From Deuterostichococcus epilithicus (Eukaryota; Chlorophyta; Trebouxiophyceae; Prasiolales; Stichococcaceae), in assembly GCA_033439295.1 (NCBI GenBank), contig JAVTLE010000007.1, forward strand, positions 1-64,000: DNA of 64,000 nt, written 5' to 3'. Each line of letters begins with the position of its first letter. Within the stretch, counting starts at the first letter, position 1. Under the pieces are notes generated by a model that saw only the letters and a program-made list of their open reading frames with translations, had not been told where the DNA came from and ran no database searches. The translations under genes and the position numbers were made by a program. Positions 21,794 to 34,880 of this stretch are shown in pieces.

Positions 21794-24700
21794 ATGACGG
21801 ACTCGGTACAGTACGGTACACGCTTTGAGCAGCTGGGTACCGAAAACTACCTCCAATGGAGCCTGCGCGCAAAGGGGCAACTGCGGCTCAAGGGCCTCTG
21901 GTCAGCCGTGGCCAAGCCAGACGAAGCCGGCGACGAGGCCTCGGAGAAGGTACTCGCGTACCTGTACATGTGGGTACAAGACCAACACTTGCCCACCATC
22001 ATGGACTGCAAGACAGCCGCCGAGGCGTGGAAGACGCTCGAGGATACCTATCAAGCGAGCAATAGGGCGCGTCGCGTCATGCTCAAGAAGGAGATGGCCG
22101 CCCTGCAAATGTTGCACGACGAGGACGTGGCGTCCTACGTGGCACGGGCGCGCACCCTCCGCACCCAGCTACTGGGTGCAGGCGACGCACTCAATGATGA
22201 GAACCTGCTCATCAACATCCTCACTGGTCTGCCGTCCGACTACGGCCACATCGTCGTCAATCTAACAACCACCGCGAGTGATGTCAGCCTACATGACGCA
22301 ATCCCGATGCTGCTGAACGTCGAGCAGCAGCACCGGCTCAAAGGCGGTCCCCTTCCCCAGGACAGCCAGGCGTTCGGCGCGTTTCGCACCAAACACGGCC
22401 GACCAACAGCCGCCAACAAGACGCCCCAGAAGCCGCCCACACGTGAGACACGTGAGTGCTACAACTGCCACAAGAAGGGCCACCTCAGCCGCGACTGCCG
22501 CAGCCGCCGGCGTGACGGGCGCATCAAACCCGGCTCAGGCACTGATACAGTGGCCTTCGCAGCCGTCGCGACGCCCACAGCCAACCATGTGGCACTGTCG
22601 GCTTCACCAACCGTCAGCCGCGATGAGTGGCTACTTGACTCTGGCGCGTCCGACCACGTCACCAACGCCTATGGGTGCCTGCACAACCCCCGGCCGCCGA
22701 CGCAGCCGATGAGCGTCACCTTCGGCAAGGGCAGCGCTCCCGTCACCGCCATCGGCGACGTGTACCTACCGCCCAGCTGGCAGCGCTTCAAGGGAATCAC
22801 CCTCAAGAACGTTCTCTACGTCGAGGGCGTATCGGCCAATCTCCTGTCAGTCAAGCGTGCAACCGCCGCCGGCGTCAACGTGCGCTTCACCCCACAAGGT
22901 GCTGACCTCGAGCTTGGCAGCAACCAAATCGCTTGCGCGGACTGCACGGGCAGCGGTGTGTACAGCCTGGGCCACATCGAGGACTCAGCCGATCTTCATC
23001 ACCAGCCGTTCAAGGCGGCGCACAAGGCGCCCAGAGTGAAGAGCGTGAGCAAGGCTCCCACCGCTCAAGCCGCCATCGTGGAAACGCCGGAGGTGTGGCA
23101 CCGCCGATACGGCCACCTCGGCTACACCAACCTCCAGCGCCTGTCAGCCAAGGCCATGGTGACCGGCATGAAGACCACCGCCGCGGAGTTCGCGGGCGCG
23201 GCAGCCCTGACATGCGAGCCGTGCATCAAGGCGAAGCAGCAGCGCGTCCCACATCCGCCATCGCCAAGCGTGAGTCGCGAGCCGCTGCAACTTCTGCACA
23301 TGGATCTGCAAGGTCCAATGCAAGAGCCCTCTCTGGGCGGGGCGGTCTACGTGGCCACCTATCTGGACGATTACTCAAGGCTGTCCGTCGTCAAGTCCAT
23401 CAAGACGAAGGGCGAAACAGCGGCCACCACCATCGTCGTCATCAACGAGCTGGAGACGCAAGTCGGTCGGCGCTTGCGTGCGATACGCACCGACAACGGG
23501 ACCGAGTACGTCAATAAGGACCTCGCCTCCTACCTCCAAGGCAAGGGCATCATTCACCAAACCACGATGACCTACACACCGGAGCAGAACGGCGCGGCCG
23601 AACGGCTGAACCGTACCCTCATGGACCGGGTACGCGCGATGCTTATGGACACTGGCATGCCCGCCAGTACATGGGCCGAAGGCGTCGCAACCGCCAACTA
23701 CATCCGCAACCGCTCCCCCACGGCCAACGGGCAGCAGACTCCGTGGGAGCTGTTCTACGGCGAGAAGCCCGACGTGAGCCGCATGCGGGTGTTCGGCGCC
23801 ACCGCATACGTCCTGATACCTTCGCCACTGAGGCGTAAACTGGACAGCCACACCAACCGTGGACGCTTCGTTGGTTATCAGCCCAACACCATTGGCTACC
23901 GGATCCTCCTTGATACAGGCAAGATCGTCATCTCCGAAAATGTCATCTTCGACGAGGGAGGTGGGAAACAAGGGGCAGCGCAGCCTCCCACTGAGTCGGC
24001 AATCGCGTGGGAGCCCACCGACATGGATTCCACCGACGGCGGCACGGAACCCCCTGCCGACATGGACGTCCCTGCCGTCAACAATGCCGACGCAAGCGAC
24101 ACCACCAATAGCGGTGAGGATCCCACTGACGACGCCAACAACGCGCCCACACGCCGCACAAGGCGCACGTGGCAGCCCACTCGGCGTGCACTGGACGCCC
24201 AAGGCTACACCGCCACCGCGGAACTCGGCGAGCCTCTCACCTATGAAGAAGCCGTCGCCTCCCCACAAGCCAACGCTTGGCTCACAGCGATGCAAGAGGA
24301 GCTGGCCGCCCTCTCCGCACACAACACATGGGAGCTGACGAAGCTACCAGCCGGCGCAAGGCCCATTCCAGTCAAGTGGGTCTACAAGATCAAGCTTAAC
24401 GCCGACAGCTCCATTGAGCGCTACAAGGCGCGCCTCGTAGCCAAGGGCTTCCGCCAGCGCGAGGGCATCGACTTCGACGAAGTGTTTGCCCCGGTGGGCA
24501 AATACACAACCCTCCGCTGCCTGCTGGCACTGGTCGCCAAAGAGGACCTGGAGCTACATCAGCTCGACATCAAGACGGCTTTCCTCAACGGCAAGATTGA
24601 AGAAGAAGTGTACATTGACCAACCCCCGGGTACGGCAATGGCGACGCTGATACGGTCTGCCGGCTCAACAAGGCGTTGTACGGACTGCGTCAAGCCCCGC

Positions 24701-25782
24701 GAGCCTGGCACCTCTGCCTCCAAGAGTCGCTGGTAGCGGCTGGATTCGTGGCATCTGCCTCGGACCCGAGTCTCTACACCTCCACCGACAAAAGGGGCGA
24801 CAAGACGTACATACTCGTGTACGTGGACGACATGCTGGTGGCGGCACCCACCACGGACTGCATCATGCGGGCCAAATCTGCCATCACCAACTGCTTCGAG
24901 GCACACGACCTCGGCGAGGCAAAGATCTTCCTCAACATGAGGATTGAGCGCGACCGAAGCGCCCACACCATCAAGCTAAGCCAGGAAAGGCTGGCTAACA
25001 CCCTGGTGCAGCACTACGGGCTGGTCAACGGCAAGACGCGCGGCGTCCCCTTGACTCCCGGCACGCTGCTGACCGCCGACGACGGCGAGCCCCTCTCCAT
25101 CGACACGGCGGGGCACTACACGCACTTGGTGGGCACTCTCCTGTACCTCAGTACGTGCACACGGCCAGACCTGGCGCACGCTGCTGGCGTGCTGTCCAAG
25201 TACATGGCGAAGCCTACCGCAGCGCACTGGAGCGCAGCCAAGGGCATACTCCGCTACGTCGCAAACACCAAGACCAAGGGCATCGTCTTCAATGACTACA
25301 AGGCAAGCGAACGCCCACCTGCCATAATCGGCTACACTGACGCTGACTACGCTGGAGATCTGGACAGCCGACGCTCAACGGCTGGCTTCGTGTTCATGCT
25401 CTATGGCGGGGCAATCAGCTGGCTCAGCAAGCGGCAAAGCACCGTTGCTACATCCACGGCCGAGGCCGAGTACATGGCGGCCGGCATGAGCGTCAAGGAG
25501 GCGATCAACCTGAGGCAGCTGCTAGCCGACCTCGGCTTGGGCAACCAGACGATCACCATCTTCGCTGACAACCAGAGTGCAATCAAGATGCTCAAGAACC
25601 CCATGGCCTCGTCACGCACCAAGCACATCGACGTCGTCTATCACTTCGCACGCGAGCGGGTGGCGCGCCAAGACGTCAAGTTTCAGTATGTGAAGACCGA
25701 GAAGATGCTCGCCGACATGCTGACGAAGCCCGTCCCAAAAGGCAAGCTCGAGCTGTGCTGCGATGGGATCGGAATGGGCTGA
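21794..25782 (+). pseudogene. copia B gag-pol (fossil)
   Basis: Polyprotein region starting MTDSVQYGTRFEQLG, with a Gag domain, CCHC knuckle (CYNCHKKGHLSRDC), protease DSGASDH, integrase finger and core, reverse transcriptase with YVDDM and RNase H TDADYAGD. It lacks most of the Ala/Pro/Thr repeat spacer of family A between protease and integrase. About one break; otherwise it looks whole. Confidence 0.9.
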
Positions 25783-25888
25783 TGAAGCACAGCAGCGCTG
25801 GCGAAGAAGACTATGCAAGCTTACTGACACTTAGGCAAGCCCGTCCACGATGTATGCTTGAACGGTACTGAACAATCCCGCGTGGGAG

Positions 25889-26163
25889 TGTTGAGATTAG
25901 TGCATTCGGAACGGTATTGTTAGTACCGTTAGGGTATGCAAGGTTATGAGTAGCTCGTGTTCATGACGCTGCAGCTCGCAGCATACGAGTGCAGCTCGCA
26001 GGAGGCGTTGGATCATGGGCGCGTGATGCTTGTCGTAAAGCGCATGTGTTGTGGGTATAAGAGCTGCCCAATGCGCTCACAATTGTAAGCCTTCCACTCT
26101 CAACTGAGACACCGAACCCCTGCCACTGCAATCCCCGATTAGCCTTCGGCAGGTTTCGCAACA
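25889..26163 (+). repeat. LTR-B, 3' LTR
   Basis: 275 bp matching 21392-21666 without differences that I could see. It is preceded by the purine-rich GCGTGGGAG, the likely polypurine tract, also present next to the 3' LTR of family A. Confidence 0.95.
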
Positions 26164-26816
26164 ATATGCGACAGCCCCGACCACCGCCGCGATGCCAATG
26201 ACCTGCTGTGGTGAATGAGCAAAGAATAGAGATGACATGTGACATAGGTAGATGTATCAACCCCGCATAAAATGCATTGTACCTGCTTGTTTCGGGGCCC
26301 GGGGCCTGGGGGCCGCGGCGGGGGNNGNGGCNGTCGCACGCGTTGCGGAGACACTGTCTTGGGACAAGAACCATGACCGGTTTTCACTGATTGATGCCTT
26401 GGCAACAGAAGCACACTTGATTTCCCATCTTGTGATACGACGTCGTCATTTTACCGACGGGAAGTATGATTTCGCGGAAGCAGCATCCTGCTACCGGAAG
26501 AACCGATGTCAGCCTGACCTGTAGGTGTCCGCAACGCGTGAGTTCATCTGATCATGTTCAACTTGACACCGCATGCGAAACCCTTGACCATACCGTTTGA
26601 CAATCTCTTTAGCAAGCCAGCGACGTGAATCACCACAGCCACCCGCAGTGCACCCGTCGCTCGACGGTCGTGTGAGTTTTGACTGTGTTACAGCTTCAGC
26701 ATCTGTGTCACCTTTCGAAGCACTACGATACTTGGTGATACTTGGTGCCCTCACTGCCGTGGCTGGCGTCAGGAGACGCGCGTTTTGCCTGAGTGTACGT
26801 TGCCAGCCACAGGCAA
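26164..26816. other. Intergenic stretch with N patch
   Basis: Lies between the B element and HSP70-like gene 2. Ns at 26325-26332 lie in a GC-rich run (GGGGCCCGGGGCC...), a likely sequencing stall. No gene seen; it should contain the promoter of gene 2. Confidence 0.55.
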
Positions 26817-29800
26817 ATGGTGGGCGGCATGAGACGGGGCCGCAGGGCTCCACCTTTGGGGATAGACCTGGGCACCACTCACTGGTAACTCCAGCAGTGT
26901 AATTCGATGCCTTGAGATCCATATCCACATCAGTCAGCCGGCAGGACAGGCAACAAGAATTACCTGGGTCCACAGCGGCAGCACCAACACAGACAGAAGT
27001 TTCGTGAGCATCCAACTGCTGACTCAACTGACATGCTCTGGCTTGCGCTGCAGCTGCATGGCGTATCTACTGCCTGATGGCAGGCAGCATGTCATCAAGG
27101 CGAGCAGCGGCGACAGGACCCTGCCATCTGTCGTGGCATTCACAAAAAGCCGCCACATTGTTGGCGCTCGAGCAAAAACAGATGTGAGGTCCTTCTCCTG
27201 GCAACGTGTTGTCCTGGTTTTATGCATTTGCACGGGTTATGCATGAGGAGTTTCGTCGTGCCACTGACACTGGGAAATGTCGCAGATCGAGTGCAGTGAC
27301 AGGAATACAATCTTTGATGCCAAACGTTTGTTGGGCCGTCGATTTGATGATCCCCAGGTGAGATTATACTGGGAATTTTCTGCCTCACCACCGTTGCAGA
27401 ACCGACTTGTGTCTACATAGTAGACTTGAGGTGATCATTTTGGCACGGCTAGTCAATATCTGCGCCGAATGCAGCACCTTTGGATGGTGAAATGTTACGC
27501 CAGCATGGATGGCGCTTCCATCAAGACAAGCTGATCGACAGCTGCACTAGGAGCAGCAGCACATATGGTCGCTATGTCAAGGCACGTCGTGAGGCACCTG
27601 ATGAACCAGAGCTGGTGCATGTACAGGTGCAGGAGGACATGTCGTGCTGGCCTTTCGACATCATCTGCGACCCTGATTCGAGCTTGCCTAGATATCGAGG
27701 TGTGTCCCACTATCTGGGCGCCCTTTGGGCAAGGTCGCATAAATCTCGTGACAGCTTATGCGGAACAAATTACTGGCTGTCCTGGAGCACTACCGCACGC
27801 TGCTGAACAGGGCAGGAGAGCACGATCCTAGGGCCATCAGCAATTCAATCTAGTGTTGGACGCGGCTGGATGCATTTGGCTGCTGCGCTGTGTGCCAACC
27901 CAGCAGTCTGGCCCGGGGCCTGCAGCGCACAGGCAGGGATGGGACATCAGGGCACAGGTGTCTTGCACGCCGACCTGCCCGTAGGGCGCGATGAAGCAGA
28001 CTTCTGCCTTGATTCCATTGACAGTCTATGCTCATGTGGGGACAACCAGTGGGAGCCGCAGTGTCCTTCGTGCAGCGAAATGCTTTCCCCTCCCACTCCG
28101 CACAAGCCGGTGTCTTGACGCATTTTACATTGATACACATATGCAGTGCAAGAGCGGGGACAGGAAGCACTGTACGCCCCGGAGCAGATCAGCGGGCTGG
28201 TTCTGGAGGAGCTGCGTCGGGTCGCGGAGCAGCACTTTGGGCCTGGCGTGGCGGTCGAGGATGTCGTCATTACTGTGCCGGCCTACTTCAATGACGACCA
28301 GCGGCAAGCGACGGTGCATCCTGATACTGTATAGCCTGTCCAAACCGCTCTGCTATTTCAGGAATTTGTTGGTCCATGAATCATAATGGCGCAACCTGTG
28401 CCGCTCAGCTTCGTTGGTCGAATGTTCAATGCTCAGCTGTTATCAGCTTACGGTGCTTTCGTATCTGGACGCGTAGAAGGCGGCGGCTGCCATTGCCGGG
28501 CTGAATGTGCTGATGTTCATCAACGAGCCCACGGCTGCGGCGCTGGCATTTGGGTGTGCACCCCAAAATCTGCTGAACCTGCTAAGCCATCCGCTGGACT
28601 GCAATGCTGCATGCTGGCCGCATTGATGTCAGGGCTTTCCACCACCTGTGCCCATTGAACTCCACCAGCCCCTGGCCTGGAACACAGCAGCAAGCAGTGT
28701 TGGAGCGCCAGTGGCTGACAGCTGGCAAACGATCAAACAGGCTGCACAATGTGCCGACGCGAGGGCCACGGCATGTCCTGGTGTTCGACCTGGGGGGCGG
28801 CACGCTGGACGTCGTGCTGCTACGGCACTCGGAAGATGTGCTGGAGGTGAACCTGCTGTAGCATTGCCACTAAGAGGCCTGCAAACCCAAAACCATTGAA
28901 GGCTCAGTAAGCATTATAACAGTGTTGCTTGGACGTTATGTTTGCGTTCACTTAGAGGACACCTGTGCGTTGTGAGGCGTGCTGGTGGGTCATCATCGTA
29001 GTATACCAGCATCAGTCATGTGATCTGTCACCTTCGCTCCCAGGTCAAGAATTTGGGCGGCGACACGCATCTGGGCGGCCAGGATTTCGACTGGAACATC
29101 ATGGCGCTGGCACTGCAGGTGTGGGTGTGGCCGCAGCACACCAGTAACCTGCTTACATGATGGTTTCAGGACTCCATGTTCGGCACTGGCTGCACGGTGC
29201 ACCTTCAATGCATGTCACCACGGAACTCGCAGTGGATGACATCAGTCGATTGAATCCCAGCTGCTGCATCTTGGCGTTACAAGTGCGATCTGTTGCACAG
29301 CTAGTGTCCTGCCAGCCTAACATGATGCCAGTTGGGTGCTTCTGGGCATGATTCCAGACAGTGCGGCAGGCAGCGAGGCAGCTGCTGCAAGCACCATCGG
29401 CGGTCGCCTGGCTCGAAACGAGCAACAATGTCACATTTCTACTATTGGGCCACCACCTTGGCGCTGGTGCATGTGTCGGTCCCGAGCCTAGTCGATGCGA
29501 TCGCACGAGGCTGACGGGGTACATCATTCGATGCTGCTGTGCGGACGCTGCAGCAGCGGCGGGCCTGGGGGCTTACACGGGCCAGCGCCCGGCGCACGAA
29601 GCGCACCCCCAACCCAGGGCTGTCCGGTTGGCAGGGCCATGCTCGATTCCCTAAAGCTATTTCGCAGGCGTGGGACCAGCAGCACCCTGACATCGAACTG
29701 GAGAATGGGACGCGCGGTTGGCGCCGGCTGCGGCTGGCATGCGAGGCTGCCCGGCGCGAGCTGTCGGTGCACAACACCGTGGCCATCGACCTGTGCGAGG

Positions 29801-32800
29801 TCACGGGCATGAATCAGGCGAGTGCCCTCTTACCGAAGGAGGTTCTTCATCCCGTGGGCATACCAGGGACACCCTTCAGGTGGATTGCAGAGCGCTTGCT
29901 GCATGAGCTGGCGGCGCCGGCTGGGCTATGAGGCGTCCAGCCCTCGGATGCGAGGTGCCACTGCAGCCGAGTCATGCGAGAGCCATTGCAATCTAGGCAA
30001 GGGAACACAGTGCCGCTCAGGACTTGGAAGAGAGGCTTATTCTGTCTTCCCTCTTGAGTCAGACCTAAACCCTAAAACCTTCACTGAATGCAGAACATCG
30101 TGCTAATCTGCACCGACAGTCTTGCGCGGCAGCATGTGATAGTGGTACCCTTCTCACACTGTGGACCAAAGAACGATGAATAACTGGGTCGCTTCTGCAT
30201 GCAGGACTTGTTCCTGGAGATCAGCCGCCCATTGTTTGAGTACCAAGTGGAGCCGCTGCTACAAAAGTGCATGGCCGTGATGACCGGCGTGCTGACTGAG
30301 GCTGGGTTCACAGCGGTGGGTGCTTGGCAGGGGCTGCGCATCTGCTCCGTCTAATGCATGTCCATCCTGCATGCATGGCATGCACATCTTTGGATGCAGC
30401 TTTGAATGGGCTTGTTCAGCTTGACAGGCGGACGTGGACGACCTGGTAGTTGTGGGCGGAGCTTCGCGCATGCCATGGATCAGGAATGCACTTCGCGCGC
30501 AATTTCCCTCCAGCACAGCAGTGCACATGACCGACGAAGAGATCAATGCGGTGAGGGCCTTGCGTCAAGTCAGCTGCAGGACCTGCTGGCTATTGAACCG
30601 TCAGGACAGGCAATGCCACTGGATGACCATTGACAGTGCTGACGCTCGAGCTGCCCAAAGGGAGAAGCACTTGCATTGGTGAACCTAGCATCATCTCCAC
30701 CTTTCGGCTATACTGTGCTCTCCAACTGCCAATCACCTACATGCATCACCAGCTGCAGGGCTGCAATCGAGATCGTTACCAAGTCTGGCCTTCCGCGCCT
30801 GCAGTCGCACACGCGGCTATGTGAACCAGACTTGGCAGCACCAAAGCACAGAATGCCATCTAGGTATCTGTAAGCCCAGGGCTTGTTGACTCTAGCTGCT
30901 GTGCGGTGCAGGATGAGGCAGTTGCGCTTGGTGCTGCTGTGATGGCGGCCCGAGTGCCCCGCCCATCAGAGGTGTGTGAATGGCAGGCTTTGTAATCACA
31001 GCCGTCAGAGCAGGTCCCTGCGGCCATCCTGCAAAGAGGCAGCCACCCTGCAGCGCCTGTCCAAGATCGACTGACAGGTGACAAGCCGATCCTGGGGCCA
31101 TGTCGCCAGAGCGTCCAGCTTGCACCGTTGCAGAACGATCCCCAGCCGGGGCCATCCCCAGATGAGCTCGGCCCCAGGGTCATCGACGCGACGGCACGCA
31201 CGCTCGGCATCCAGCATGGAGGCAGGCGCCATCTCATGGTGGGCGTGCTTCAGAAGTCTTTGCTGCCTAGCACAGCTGAGGCCAGGACCGATCGTTTGGC
31301 ACAGGTTGCCTGACGTTATTCAACCCTAGTGCCTGCCACCTGCTGTCATCACCTTGCACACTTGACCTGTCCCACGGTGGGGCAACCGCAGCCGGCCCCC
31401 TGCCGGCCTCAGGCCCTGCGGGCGGTGCATGACGTGTGCGCCTGATGTTTGCAGCATGCGGTCATCCCCAAGGGTACGCCGCTGCCGGCAAATGGGCGGC
31501 AGGCGTTCACCACCAGCGTGGACTACCAGGAAGTCATTGTGTTCGAGGTGGGACCGTTTATGTGGATGGCAGGCGTCAAATTCCGTGCTGCACACCGCGC
31601 CGCTTGTCAGTGATCATGCCAGCATGATCTTGTCGCAGGCTGCGCGCCCAGCCGGCAGCATGTGTGATCGCTCAGCAAATGTTCCCTGCCACCATCAGGC
31701 TGGCATCACAATATCATTGTCTGCACATCAAATGTGGCCAGGTGTTTGAGGGTGAAGACCCTGTCACCGACAAGAACCTGAAGCTTGGAGAGTTCTCACT
31801 GCCAGAAATTGCGCCTGCCCCCGCGGTGAGCGCTTTGGGAGCCCTCCCGGTCTTGTTCGCACTGCACCACTGCAGCTCAGCTGCTGGAGTTGAGGTCCTC
31901 GCCTGCCACACCTGCCCATTCCACAATGTTTGCATAGCAGGACAAACAGTCGCCAAAGTCACGCAAGCTCTTTCCAATTTGTACCGCACATGCTGTAACG
32001 AGCACCCTTCCCATGCAGTCTGAAAAGGCAAAGGCTGACTGCTTGTCTGCGCTGAGATGTGCTTGCCTTTGCTGCAGGGCTCTGCCAGCATCACCGTTAC
32101 CATGACTGTGGACCAGGATTCTGTGCTGCAGGTGTCTGCGATCGACAATTGCTCTGGTGCGTTGTACATGCAGCATGATATTTCTGAAATGCTCTTCCGG
32201 TGGCAGTGGCGCAGCTGGATGCTGTTCGTGGTTGCGAAGTAGAAGCGCGCCGTGCCTCCTGTTGGTTTTTTATCTTGCCCAAGCCAGCCTCAACTTTTGT
32301 GATTTCGAAACATGTTCAGCATAAGAACTGGCAGTTGTAGCATGCGCAGCGCATGGTGTAATATGCCTCGGGTTTTCCACTCCACTCGGGTGCCGCATTT
32401 GATCTTCAGGCTGATTCAGGTCTCTGCTGAAGGCGCAGCTGTGCGTGCACACAGCGAGGTGGCAATGCCTCTGCCCTGATACCGGGCGCTGGGCCAATCT
32501 GCTGTGAGGAGGGTCGGCCCATGTCATGCCTGCCCACCACAATGTGCCCACCGCAATGTGGTTCCTGCAATGTGGGCATTGTGATCGCAGGCACTGCGCG
32601 GGAGCTGCGGGTGGTGCCGCGAACCCGCATGCCGGAGCAGGAGCTGGAGGACAAGAAGCAGGAAGCAGCACGCCGACGGGAGGCCGCCGCCGAGGAGAAG
32701 GCCCGGCAGCGGGCCCGGCACGCCGCCCATAGGAACGTGCTAGGGGACCGCCGCGGCAGCGATGGCAGCGGCAGCGACGGCAGCATCTTTGGCGGCGGCT

Positions 32801-32910
32801 GCGGAGGCGGTGGCGTCATCGGTGGGCCGACCATGGTGGAGGGCGAGAAGCAACACGGGCACAAGAAGAAGAAGAGCTCCAAGGACGTGGGGGCGCGGCG
32901 CGGCAGCTGA
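26817..32910 (+). CDS. HSP70-like chaperone, paralogue 2
   Basis: Seventeen exons, in phase: 26817-26884, 27054-27183, 27286-27357, 27627-27699, 28147-28313, 28477-28553, 28741-28846, 29044-29118, 29668-29817, 30205-30315, 30428-30550, 30912-30971, 31134-31238, 31455-31547, 31742-31825, 32078-32156, 32591-32910, about 630 residues. Start [20 protein letters not shown]. ATPase motifs: [67 protein letters not shown]. The linker is PRVIDA in place of DLLLLD. After the beta domain come a short charged helix, a Gly/Ser-rich stretch and a basic tail (HKKKKSSKD), with no lid and no EEVD. An in-frame second ATG (26829) is a possible start. Intron 29818 starts GCGAGT. Probably cytosolic or nuclear. 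Confidence 0.9.
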
Positions 32911-33249
32911 GGAGGAGCCTGCGGGAAGGTTTGCGGAGCAGCAGGCCTCCCATTTTGCTCCTGTTGCAGCAAATACAAGTACAGTTCAGGTTTTTGGTGA
33001 TGCGTGATGACGCAAAGTTGTGTCGTATTGGTCTTGGGCGGCGCCATCACTTTTATATGAATGTCTCCCAGCTGCACAACCTTCAAACATTGATAGCTCT
33101 TTCAACACGACAGGTGCTGCTCACTGATCACTTGCCTTCTTCGCTTGATGGATATATTGTACCGGGTACCTCAATTGCCCAAGCTGTGCTCCATCGTTCC
33201 AAGGAGGGACCGCGGTGGGCGTTCGGTTTCCCCAGCCCTCTAAGTAAAA

Positions 33250-34880
33250 ATTGACTCACTATCCGGGGTCCACTACGAACCCGGAATTACTCGTGCCTCT
33301 CGCACATGCGGATGCGGTCTGCGAGCTTGGCCCTGGGCTTTTGTACATGTGCCCGCAGAGTGTCTGCCTCCGCCAGGGCTCTGAGGACCGGTCATCTTGA
33401 CCCACAGGTGCTGTCTCGTGCTCTTGCCATCTGGGAAGCATGCCTTGTGTGCTTCCCTGAATATAAGTGCGTGCTTGCGTCGGCGGTCATACCGCGCATT
33501 CAGCGCCCTCGGCAAAAAAAATTACCAACTTCGTAGTCCGCCGCACTTCTACGTTCGGTCCATCTTGCGGCTGCGGTTGTCGGCATGCAGTCGTCCCAAT
33601 ATTCCAGGCTCTGTCCACCAGCCGCATTGTCCTACTAGTCGGCACATCTAAGTCAGGGTCCAATGGGCCCGCTACAGCTGTACGCAGCAGGCCAGCTAGC
33701 AGTTCCACTTCCGGCTCCAGTTCACACTCGACTGTGCTTTGCCACTTCATCGACCCCTCTTTGGGGAAAGGCCGCACAAAGGTGGGTGTGCAGGCACATC
33801 TGGCTGCGGTGGCATGGCCCATGATCGGAATAGGTCGGTATATTTCAGGGTGGCAACGACTGGGAAGTGGTCGATGAAGGGAGCCAGTCCAAAGCTCTGC
33901 ACGACCTGTACTTGAGGCCTATAGGCTGCCGCACACTGGTCGTGGCCGCCCAGGGCACACAGCCAGGCGTCAATGCGTGACGAGGTGTTCGGGCTGTTCG
34001 TCAGCCTTAGTGCAAACAAGCTATGTGGCCTGTGGGCGCCAGGCAAAACCGGAGCCGAGGCCGGCCCCGGCTAATGCGGTGCGGAAGGCGACATCCATGT
34101 TTGTTCCGTCGTGTGTGTTGCTTTCACCTGAGAAACGGTCTTGCAGGTGCAGGGTCACACATCGGTTGCCGCCCACTAAAAGGCGATCCCTTCGTGCCTC
34201 AATTGATTGTGCCTGTGCTGCCATGTAGGTAGCAGACAGTCGTGGACTTTGCAGCGCAAACTACCCGTCGCCACATGGTCTGTACATGCCCATGACGTGG
34301 AGGGCGTGGATGCTTGCAGCGCAAACTTCAAGTGTACCAGGGACCCCTCCAAGGAGGCAGGTGCGACAAATTTCTGCACCAGGTGCTGCTGCGCAAAGTC
34401 TCCCCTTACGGCAATCATGACTCCAGCCTGCGGCATCTTGCAGGCCTGCCCCATGTCGGCATTGGCCGTCACCTCTCCAGCGGCATGCATGTCGGGCGAG
34501 ACAAATCTTTCATACCCAGGGACGAGACAAATCTTTCATAACCCTTGACGAATTCATCCTTGTGCCATCGTGTGTGCGGCTTGGTCTCGGTGACGGCGCA
34601 CAAGAATGGCTGCACTTGCGCCAGGTGTCTGGCAAGCTCCACGCCGCGGCTGCGCAGGTTCTGACGTTGATGGTGCTGAAGACAGTATCCGTCTCGTCAT
34701 GCGCAGGCAGTGCGTTGAGTGGGACGGCGGCGGCAAATTCAGCAGGTAGTGCCCTTCTGAGGGCAACGGCAACCTCGGCGCGCCGTCTGCTGGTCACTAT
34801 AGGTATGTCTGCCAATGCCACACACTGCTCACCTCCCGGCGAGCTGTGGGGCATATGCTTGAAGCAGGTGGTGTGCTGCA
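33250..34880 (-). mobile_element. LINE remnant: endonuclease region only
   Basis: On the minus strand, broken frames from 34.8 to 33.7 kb spell an exonuclease/endonuclease/phosphatase domain of non-LTR retrotransposon type: an N-terminal FSTINVR, then GVMIAVRGDF, a region after RLLVGGN where the central GD motif would lie, SSRIDAWL, and the C-terminal DHFPVVATLKY. A basic post-endonuclease segment (YDRRRKHALIFREAHKACF) follows down to about 33.27 kb. Several frameshifts separate these pieces. Reverse transcriptase, expected at lower coordinates, is not seen. Zepp-type and other LINEs are known in trebouxiophytes; I cannot assign the family. Confidence 0.65.

Larger units (their letters stand above)
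21392..26163 (+). mobile_element. Ty1/copia family B element
   Basis: LTR retrotransposon of 4772 bp with two 275-bp LTRs that I cannot tell apart by eye, bounded by the perfect duplication ATATG (21387-21391 and 26164-26168). It is therefore recent. Internal parts are in copia order and closely related to family A, but the LTRs differ. It sits between the two HSP70-like genes, about 650 bases upstream of the second. Nearly whole, with about one break. Confidence 0.95.

Noticed and set aside
23375-24322. 315-codon minus-strand frame opposite copia B integrase
   Set aside because: Antisense shadow; no domain and no independent support.
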